The notes under the pieces were generated by a model, which saw only the letters and a program-made list of their open reading frames with translations, made no database searches and was not told where the DNA came from. A stretch of DNA of 37,494 nt, taken from positions 1 through 37,494 of the forward strand of contig JAJTFU010000024.1 of the NCBI GenBank assembly GCA_021299075.1. Reading direction: 5' to 3'. Below, piece by piece: positions 32,491-37,494 of this stretch. Source of the stretch: Novosphingobium sp. GTDB taxonomy: Bacteria > Pseudomonadota > Alphaproteobacteria > Sphingomonadales > Sphingomonadaceae. The translations under genes were made by a program, and so were the position numbers. The stretch's first letter is position 1. Every line of letters begins with the position of its first letter.

Positions 32491-33624
32491 CTAACCAAGC
32501 ATGCCGTTAAGTTCGGCCACGGCCTCGATAAATTCCTCGCGGAAATCTTGCACAACGCCCTTGGCGCTGCGCACCTGATCGACCAGCCCAACACCCTGAC
32601 CCACGAAATAGCTGACCAGATCGCGGGCAGCTTCATTGCCATTGACCACCGACTTTTCGATCCGCTGGAAGGCCGGTTCGGAAACCATGCCCATCAAGGG
32701 CATCGGTAGCGGGCCCGGACCCTGGGCGCTGTCCCAGGCTTCGTGCCAGGCGGTCTTGAGCTGGCGGGCCGGCTTGCCCGTCCGGCTGCGGCTGCGCACC
32801 GTATCGCGGCTGCGCGCGGCGACCATCTTGTCGCGGAAGGCTTCGCTGGTTTCGCTCTCGGTTGTGGCGAGCCAGACCGAGCCGGTCCAGGCGCCTTGCG
32901 CGCCAGCGGCCATCATCCCGGCCATCTGCGCGCCGGTCATGATCCCGCCGGCAGCCAGCACCGGAATGTTATGACCAGCGCCTTTGAGGGCGCGGACTAC
33001 TTCGGGGATTAGCACCAGGGTCGAAACCTCGCCGCAGTGGCCGCCGGCTTCGGTACCCTGGGCGACGATGATATCAACCCCGGCAGCGGCCTGACGCAGT
33101 GCGTGCTCCTTGGCCCCGACCAGCGCCGCTACGGGCACGCCGCGCTTCTTGCCTTCCTCGATCATCTTCGGCGGGGCGATGCCCAACGCATTGGCAATCA
33201 GCTTGATCGGGTGGCGGAAGGCGACTTCCATCTGGGCATAGCCGTTCTCTGGGGTGATCCCGGCGCGGCCCTCATAACGGACCACATCCTGCGGAGAAAC
33301 GTCAACTCCGTACTGGCCCAGTAGTTCCGCAGTGAACTGGCGGTGCTGTTCGGAAATGGCCGCCGCACGCTGCGCGTTGTCCTGGAATTCGGCCACACGC
33401 GGGTCGACAATTTCAGGTACCAACACGTCCACGCCATAGGGCGCGCCGTCGATGTGGGCGTCGATCCAGGCCAGCTCTTCCTCAAGCTGGTCGGGCGTGA
33501 AGCGCGTTGCACCCAGCACGCCGAAGCCGCCAGCCTTACTGACGGCCACAACCACGTCGCGGCAGTGGCTGAAGGCAAACAGCGGAAACTCGCACCCGGC
33601 CATCCGGCAAACGGCATTGTTCAT
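32491..33624 (-). CDS. Nitronate monooxygenase family (2-nitropropane dioxygenase-like) flavoprotein
   Basis: FMN-dependent TIM-barrel protein of 377 residues. Recognisable family stretches are SKAGGFGVLGA near the N-terminus, GTEAGGHCGEVSTLVLIPEVV (with the AGGH motif) and PVLAAGGIMTGAQMAGMMAAGAQGAWTGSVW (phosphate-binding). Family members oxidise nitronates or act as enoyl reductases; the real substrate here is unknown. The N-terminal MNNAVCRMAGCEFPLFAFSHC is longer and more cysteine-rich than class I enzymes I recall. A perfect 7-2-7 palindrome lies 60 bp upstream. Confidence 0.88.
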   Translation of the reverse strand: MNNAVCRMAGCEFPLFAFSHCRDVVVAVSKAGGFGVLGATRFTPDQLEEELAWIDAHIDGAPYGVDVLVPEIVDPRVAEFQDNAQRAAAISEQHRQFTAELLGQYGVDVSPQDVVRYEGRAGITPENGYAQMEVAFRHPIKLIANALGIAPPKMIEEGKKRGVPVAALVGAKEHALRQAAAGVDIIVAQGTEAGGHCGEVSTLVLIPEVVRALKGAGHNIPVLAAGGIMTGAQMAGMMAAGAQGAWTGSVWLATTESETSEAFRDKMVAARSRDTVRSRSRTGKPARQLKTAWHEAWDSAQGPGPLPMPLMGMVSEPAFQRIEKSVVNGNEAARDLVSYFVGQGVGLVDQVRSAKGVVQDFREEFIEAVAELNGMLG

Positions 33625-33683
33625 GATTCTCTCCCTCGTCGGGAGCGATCATTACGCGCCGGACGGTCCCTCGCAAGACCTGT

Positions 33684-33699
33684 TTAATCGAACGATTAA
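33684..33699. promoter_or_regulatory. Candidate TetR-type operator upstream of the nitronate monooxygenase gene
   Basis: TTAATCG (33684-33690), AA, CGATTAA (33693-33699): a perfect inverted repeat, AT-rich in GC-rich DNA. It overlaps the last codons and stop of the CoA-transferase B-subunit gene. The length and symmetry fit TetR-family regulators of acyl-CoA/fatty-acid genes; no such regulator is in the window. Confidence 0.45.
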
Positions 33700-34355
33700 G
33701 ACTCGTAATGCGCGGTCGTCTTTGCCGCCACTTCCTCGGCAGTGACGCCCGGTGCCAGTTCGATCAGCTTGAACGGCGATTGGTGGTCGGGCCGCTGGAA
33801 TACGCAGAGGTCGGTGATGATCATGTCGACCACGTTGCGGCCGGTCAGCGGCAGGGTGCATTCCGGGATGAACTTGGGGCTGCCGTCCTTGGCGCAGTGT
33901 TCCATCACGACGATGATCTTCTTGACCCCGGCAACCAGGTCCATCGCCCCGCCCATGCCCTTGATCATCTTGCCGGGCACCATCCAGTTGGCGATGTCAC
34001 CCTTTTCGGAGACTTCCATCCCGCCCAGCACGGTCAGGTCGATCTTGCCGCCGCGGATCATCGCGAAGGACTGCGCCGAATCGAAATAGGCCGAATGCGG
34101 CAGTTCGCTGATCGTCTGCTTGCCGGCGTTGATCAGGTCGGCGTCAACCGCGTCCTCGGTCGGGAAGGGGCCGATGCCCAGCATCCCGTTTTCCGATTGC
34201 AGCGTCACCGTGATCCCGGCGGGGACGTGGTTCGCCACCAGCGTCGGGATGCCGATGCCGAGGTTCACATAAAAGCCATCGCGCAGCTCCTGCGCGGCGC
34301 GGGCGGCCATCTGGTCGCGGCTCCAGCCCTGGGCGATTCCATCATGCTTGGTCAT
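33696..34355 (-). CDS. scoB: 3-oxoacid CoA-transferase subunit B
   Basis: Beta subunit of 219 residues. The catalytic glutamate motif is SENGMLGIGP, preceded by NLGIGIPTLVANHV and followed by the KIDLTVLGGMEVSEKGDIANWMVPG region, all typical of SCOT/AtoA-type subunits. With subunit A it moves CoA between succinyl-CoA and an acetoacetate-like 3-oxoacid; the exact acid is inferred. It begins at ATG 34355, sharing one base with the A-subunit stop (TGATG). A frame open upstream to 34520 is inside the A gene and not used. Confidence 0.94.
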   Translation of the reverse strand: MTKHDGIAQGWSRDQMAARAAQELRDGFYVNLGIGIPTLVANHVPAGITVTLQSENGMLGIGPFPTEDAVDADLINAGKQTISELPHSAYFDSAQSFAMIRGGKIDLTVLGGMEVSEKGDIANWMVPGKMIKGMGGAMDLVAGVKKIIVVMEHCAKDGSPKFIPECTLPLTGRNVVDMIITDLCVFQRPDHQSPFKLIELAPGVTAEEVAAKTTAHYES

Positions 34356-35062
34356 CAGCCGACATCCGTGGTGCGAGTGGTGCGGAACTCGATCTTCTTG
34401 TCGTAGGGACTGCCCGCGATCAGGCGCTGGACATAGACGCCCGGCAGGTGGATCGCATCGGCCTCGAGCTGACCTGGCTCGACCAGTTCCTCGACCTCGA
34501 CCACGCAGATCTTGCCGCAAGTCGCGGCCGGCACGTTGAAGTTGCGCGCGGTCTTGCGGAACACGACGTTGCCGGTGGTGTCGGCCTTCCAGGCCTTGAC
34601 CAGGGCCAGGTCGGCCACGATCCCGCGCTCGAGGATATATTCCTCACCGTCGAAGACCTTGGCTTCCTTGCCTTCGGCCACCAGCGTGCCGACGCCGGTC
34701 TTGGTGTAGAAGCCGGGAATGCCCGCCCCGCCGGCGCGCATCCGCTCGGCCAGGGTGCCCTGGGGGCAGAATTCAACTTCCAGCTCACCCGACAAGTACT
34801 GGCGCTCGAACTCCTTGTTCTCACCCACGTAGCTCGAGACCATCTTCTTCACCTGCCGCGTGCGCAGCAGCTTGCCGATGCCTTCGTTATCGATCCCGGC
34901 GTTGTTCGAATAGAAGGTCAGGCCGCTCACGCCGCTGTCACGGACCGCATCGAGCAGCCGCTCCGGAATGCCGCAGAGGCCAAAGCCGCCACAGGCAATG
35001 TGGAGGTCGTTCTTCAGCAGCCCGTCAAGCGCAGCCGCCGCATCAGGATAAAGCTTGTTCAT
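34355..35062 (-). CDS. scoA: 3-oxoacid CoA-transferase subunit A
   Basis: Alpha subunit of 235 residues. The N-terminal CoA-binding segment is ACGGFGLCGIPERLLDAV. Further family stretches are YVGENKEFERQYLSGELEVEFCPQGTLAERMRAGGAGIPGFYT and NFNVPAATCGKICVVEVEELV. The start MNKLYPDAAAAL at 35062 is preceded by GGAG five bases upstream; an in-frame ATG at 35104 adds non-family residues. It pairs with subunit B directly downstream. Ketone-body or beta-keto acid use is the likely pathway. Confidence 0.94.
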   Translation of the reverse strand: MNKLYPDAAAALDGLLKNDLHIACGGFGLCGIPERLLDAVRDSGVSGLTFYSNNAGIDNEGIGKLLRTRQVKKMVSSYVGENKEFERQYLSGELEVEFCPQGTLAERMRAGGAGIPGFYTKTGVGTLVAEGKEAKVFDGEEYILERGIVADLALVKAWKADTTGNVVFRKTARNFNVPAATCGKICVVEVEELVEPGQLEADAIHLPGVYVQRLIAGSPYDKKIEFRTTRTTDVG

Positions 35063-35159
35063 TCCCGCTCCCCGCTGGAAAAAGCGCGTTTCCGCTACGG
35101 CCAAAGGGCGGCTGGCGCAATTGCAAGCCGCGCCGTTACGGTTGCGTGGAATGCACCGG

Positions 35160-35816
35160 TCAGCTGATCAGGTCCAGCCCCAGCAATGCACCAAGATCGG
35201 CCAGAGCCTGTTCGCCGCTGGTCACCTTGATCGCCGCCATGCCGAGCTGCGCCGCCGGTTTGCAGTTGATCCCCAGGTCATCGAGATAGACGCAGACGTC
35301 TGGCCCCAGTCCCAGGTGCTCGCACATCATCTGGTAGATCCGCGGATCGGGCTTGCGCACCCCGGCCTTGGAGCTTTCGATCACGTGTTCGAACCGGGCG
35401 AAGACCTGCTCGTAGGCATCGGACCGGTCACCGCTGCGGGCCATGCCGGCGCCGTGGCCGGTGGGCACATTGTTGGTGATGCAGGCCAGACGGTAGTCGG
35501 CTGCCTTCAGGCGGTCGAGCGCGGTGACCATCGCCGGGCGGATCGATCCCGAGAGGACCGCCAGGACCGAGGCCCCGTCCAGTTCATGCCCGGCCGCCTT
35601 GGCTTCGGCGGCGAACCTGTCGTTGAACTCAGCCGCGCTGATCGCGGCGCGCTCGAACAGCGCCCAGGCGTTGCTATCCGGGTTGGTGGCATTGACGGTG
35701 CGGACGAAATCGCGCGGCAGGCCGCGTTCTTCCTCCAGCCGGTTGAACGCTTCGAACGGACTGGCGGTGATCACGCCGCCAAAATCAAAGATCACGGCTT
35801 CGAAACTGCCTGCCAT
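35160..35816 (-). CDS. HAD-superfamily hydrolase (epoxide-hydrolase N-domain/ACAD10-like)
   Basis: HAD phosphatase-like protein of 218 residues. Motif I is VIFDFGGVIT with nucleophile Asp11; motif II is the ITNN region (ACITNNVPTG); motif III is the Lys in SKAGVRKPDPRIY; motif IV is VYLDDLGIN. The cap between motifs I and II is helical. The wording DFGGVI...NRLEEERGLP and CKPAAQLGM matches the N-terminal phosphatase domain of soluble epoxide hydrolase and ACAD10. The substrate is unknown. I prefer ATG 35816 (AGGGAAAG upstream) over ATG 35834. It lies 97 bp upstream of the CoA-transferase genes on the same strand. Confidence 0.88.
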   Translation of the reverse strand: MAGSFEAVIFDFGGVITASPFEAFNRLEEERGLPRDFVRTVNATNPDSNAWALFERAAISAAEFNDRFAAEAKAAGHELDGASVLAVLSGSIRPAMVTALDRLKAADYRLACITNNVPTGHGAGMARSGDRSDAYEQVFARFEHVIESSKAGVRKPDPRIYQMMCEHLGLGPDVCVYLDDLGINCKPAAQLGMAAIKVTSGEQALADLGALLGLDLIS

Positions 35817-35887
35817 TTTCGGACTTTCCCTCATGCTCGGACCGTTTCGCAGTGGCCGAACCGGGCGCGCGGCGCAAGTCGCGCGAT

Positions 35888-35901
35888 TTGACCGGGATCA
35901 T
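35888..35901 (+). promoter_or_regulatory. FNR/FixK-like box upstream of the universal stress gene
   Basis: TTGAC-CGGG-ATCAT (35888-35901) matches the FNR/FixK consensus TTGAT-N4-ATCAA at 8 of 10 positions. Its centre is about 58 bp before the ATG, so an activator at -41.5 would give a short 5' leader. I cannot see a convincing -10 box at the expected place. Oxygen-linked control is inference. Confidence 0.35.
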
Positions 35902-35952
35902 GGACGGATATTCGCAAGTGGCTCAACCTCTGCACATGAAAGGAGAGAGGTA

Positions 35953-36738
35953 ATGCGCTCAATTCTTGTTCAAGGGGGACGCGATGCCGGGATGGGCGCG
36001 CGGCTGGATACCGCGATGGACCTTGCCCGCGCCCATAATGGGCACCTGACCGTGCTGGTCGATACGCCGGTCGACAAATACGTCACGATCGATCCCTATG
36101 GCGGAGCAATCCTGGCCCGTGAGGCGCTGGAAAACGCGCTCAAGGAAGACGATGCCCTGGCGGCGGCCTTTGGCGAACGGCTGGCGCGCGATGACGTACC
36201 ATTCGATGTTGCCCAGTCCGAGCTGCCGCAGATCGATGCCCTGGCCCGCTGCGGCGATCTGACCGACCTGGTGGTGGTCTCGCGCAGCAGTGGCCTCGCC
36301 GGGGACCTGGCGCTCAGCGCGTCCTGCCCGGTTCTGGCCTTGCCCGATGACGTTCCGCTCAAGCTGCCGCTGGGTACGGTCTGCATTGCCTGGGACGGTG
36401 GCACCGAAGCGGCGCGCGCCATGAAGGCCGCCGTCCCGCTGCTGGCGGGCGCCAGCGATGTGCGGGTGCTGACCGTTGCAGTCGACAAGCCAGAGGGCTT
36501 CCCGCCGACCGAGGCGCTGCGCTATCTTGCGCGGCACGGTATCAGGGCGGAGCTGACCGAACTGACCCGCGGAAATTCGGTGGAAGAGACGCTCGCCAGC
36601 GAAGTACGGCGCACCCGCGCGCAACTCGTGGTGATGGGGGCCTACAGCCACAGCCGCCTGCGCGAATTCCTGTTCGGCGGGGTAACCCGGTTCTTCCTGG
36701 ACGAGCTGACCGCGCCGCCCTTGCTGATTGCCCACTGA
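35953..36738 (+). CDS. Universal stress protein, tandem UspA domains
   Basis: Protein of 261 residues with two UspA-like alpha/beta domains, about residues 1-130 and 135-261. The second domain has the ATP-binding-type ending VVMGAYSHSRLREFLFGGVTR, i.e. GxYxHSRxRExxxGGVTR, followed by APPLLIAH. The first domain is degenerate (VVVSRSSGL in the equivalent place) and probably does not bind nucleotide. AGGAGAGAGG precedes ATG 35953; the frame is open far upstream but antisense to the HAD gene, so that stretch is ignored. Likely a cytoplasmic stress protein, possibly under an FNR/FixK-type site. Confidence 0.9.
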   Translation: MRSILVQGGRDAGMGARLDTAMDLARAHNGHLTVLVDTPVDKYVTIDPYGGAILAREALENALKEDDALAAAFGERLARDDVPFDVAQSELPQIDALARCGDLTDLVVVSRSSGLAGDLALSASCPVLALPDDVPLKLPLGTVCIAWDGGTEAARAMKAAVPLLAGASDVRVLTVAVDKPEGFPPTEALRYLARHGIRAELTELTRGNSVEETLASEVRRTRAQLVVMGAYSHSRLREFLFGGVTRFFLDELTAPPLLIAH

Positions 36739-36910
36739 TGGTGCGGCGCAGCATTAAGGCCCAGGTTGCCAGCGGGCCGCAACCTGTCATTTGTGCTGGG
36801 GTTACGTAAACAGTCAGGGATTCCGGGCCCTTGCTGCAAACTGAACGTATGTTGCAAATTGCGCAACAAGCGATGCCCTTTTCGCACTTGCACAAAATGC
36901 GGCACTGCAC
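36739..36910. other. Intergenic region after the universal stress gene
   Basis: No supported gene. The most notable stretch is 36828-36868, with several TTGC/GCAA repeats and the inverted repeat GTTGC (36851-36855) / GCAAC (36863-36867). TTGCAC at 36888-36893 could be a -35 box for a small RNA downstream. Otherwise I see nothing in it. Confidence 0.4.
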
Positions 36911-36919
36911 CATTTAGAA

Positions 36920-36990
36920 CCTGCCTTTCAGGCATCCTCTCCCAAAACTTTCAAAGGCCCGGTCGGCAACGACCGGGCCTCTCTTTTTTC
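36920..36990 (+). ncRNA. Candidate small RNA ending at a rho-independent terminator
   Basis: The terminator at 36955-36989 lies about 215 bp after the nearest stop codon, far for the universal stress gene. Before it are a small hairpin TGCC-TTTCA-GGCA (36922-36934) and a C/T-rich single-stranded stretch ATCCTCTCCC (about 36934-36943) that could pair with purine-rich ribosome sites. TTGCAC (36888) with a weak CATTTA/TTTAGA at 36911-36918 would place a start near 36920-36925 and give about 65-70 nt. The layout (5' hairpin, CU-rich linker, terminator) resembles alphaproteobacterial anti-Shine-Dalgarno small RNAs. The 5' end is a guess. Confidence 0.35.
36955..36989 (+). terminator. Rho-independent terminator
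   Basis: AGGCCCGGTC (36955-36964), loop GGCAAC, GACCGGGCCT (36971-36980), then CTC and six T (36984-36989). A perfect 10-bp GC-rich stem with a T-run: the best terminator in the window. A second imperfect hairpin (36991-37000 with 37010-37020, one bulge) follows immediately. Confidence 0.9.
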
Positions 36991-37096
36991 CGGTTCGGGC
37001 GAACTCCTTGCCCGGAACCGTACCCTTTGCATTCCGGTTTCGAGTCCCTAGCTTAACCCTTGTCCGGTCCCCTGGGGCCGCAACCAGGATGGGACC

Positions 37097-37494
37097 ATGG
37101 CCGACAAGGATCCAGCAAGCGATACGGCTGATGCCGGCACTCGCGCCGTCAGGCTGCAGGTGGCCGCCGCGCGTCAGGAAGAGAGCGGGCAGGGCATTGC
37201 CCGCCTGCCCAAGGCGACCATGGGCCGGCTCGGCATTACCGAGGGCGACATCGTCTCGATCGGGGGCAAGCGCTCGACCGCGGCGCGCGCGGTCCTCGCC
37301 TATGCCGAGGACGAGGGGCTGGAAGTGATCCGGCTCGATGGTCTGCAGCGCGCCAATGCCGGGGTCGGTTCGGGTGATCACGTCCAGGTCGATCGGGCGG
37401 AGAGTCGTCCGGCGGCCCGCGTGGTCTTTGCCCCGGCGCAGCAGGACATGCGGCTGCAAGGCCCGGGACAAGCGCTGAAGCGCAACTTCTTCGG
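37097..37494 (+). CDS. CDC48/VAT-type AAA ATPase, N-terminal part (runs off the edge)
   Basis: The first 132 codons of a CDC48-family AAA ATPase. What is seen is the Cdc48 N-domain double-psi barrel: LQVAAARQEESGQGIARLPKA, then MGRLGITEGDIVSIGGKR, VIRLDGLQRANAGVGSGDHVQV and RVVFAPAQQDMRLQGPGQALKR. The two AAA modules would lie beyond the window. Such archaeal/eukaryotic-type p97 homologues are common in alphaproteobacteria, but their substrates are mostly unknown. The start ATG 37097 follows GGAT six bases upstream. It is separated from the stress gene by the terminator at 36955. Confidence 0.9.
   Translation, partial: MADKDPASDTADAGTRAVRLQVAAARQEESGQGIARLPKATMGRLGITEGDIVSIGGKRSTAARAVLAYAEDEGLEVIRLDGLQRANAGVGSGDHVQVDRAESRPAARVVFAPAQQDMRLQGPGQALKRNFF

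Noticed and set aside
37033..37047. tRNA T-loop-like GGTTTCGAGTCCC
   Set aside because: No acceptor stem, D arm or anticodon arm can be folded around it.
1..37494. CRISPR array, rRNA, tRNA or prophage genes
   Set aside because: No regularly spaced repeats, conserved RNA segments or phage/integrase proteins were seen on either strand.

Overview
This is a high-GC chromosomal window that looks like the order Sphingomonadales (Alphaproteobacteria). The evidence is a crtY-crtI-crtB carotenoid cluster, a DUF4167 gene next to prfA-prmC, a bacterial CDC48-type AAA ATPase, many overlapping ATGA/GTGA gene junctions, and an intergenic repeat whose arms read CATCCTGAACTTGTTTCAGG. I see no plasmid, phage or insertion-sequence genes. 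Most of the window is ordinary core genome with a few accessory patches. No rRNA, tRNA or CRISPR array was found.

Layout, left to right. 1-2219: tail of an unidentified gene, a cytochrome P450 and a crotonase-fold enoyl-CoA isomerase-like enzyme. 2207-5959: a MipA/OmpV outer-membrane protein, a GST-like protein and a DUF885 exported peptidase-like protein. 6356-8556: two convergent YkuD-type L,D-transpeptidases separated by a strong hairpin. 8600-12042 (minus strand): GNAT, GNAT, ispG, an EamA-type exporter and a third GNAT, packed as one probable operon. 12251-12700: a small exported protein of unknown function. 12747-18488 (minus): ppa, crtY, crtI, a LOG-family gene, crtB and pheA, almost without gaps. 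18553-21184 (minus): a DUF1345 membrane protein and an M61 peptidase. 21274-24442: hisS-prfA-prmC. 24620-28237: DUF4167, lnt and metK. 28450-30918: a visibly less GC-rich patch with a LysR regulator divergent from a histidine-rich fatty-acid hydroxylase/sterol desaturase-family enzyme and an unrecognised membrane protein. 30953-35816 (minus): GST, diiron ferritin-like protein, nitronate monooxygenase, the two subunits of a 3-oxoacid CoA-transferase, and a HAD phosphatase. 35953-37494: a tandem universal stress protein, a possible small RNA ending in a clear rho-independent terminator, and the start of a CDC48-type ATPase.

The isoprenoid theme is the most coherent one. ispG feeds the MEP pathway, crtB/crtI/crtY carry GGPP to a cyclised carotenoid, and ppa sits just upstream, where it could remove the pyrophosphate that phytoene synthase releases. 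The most striking observation is that ispG carries a clean in-frame deletion of about 37 codons. It removes the third [4Fe-4S] cysteine and the NGPGE glutamate, which are considered essential for catalysis. Either the strain has another route to isoprenoids, the protein is dead or repurposed, or the assembly is wrong at this point.

Other observations worth a second look are palindromic candidate operators in front of metK, the DUF885 gene, the nitronate monooxygenase operon and the LysR-divergent pair; an FNR/FixK-like box in front of the universal stress gene; a 29-bp perfect inverted-repeat element; and the LOG gene lodged inside the carotenoid operon. Functional names come from motif recognition and remembered family members, not from database searches.
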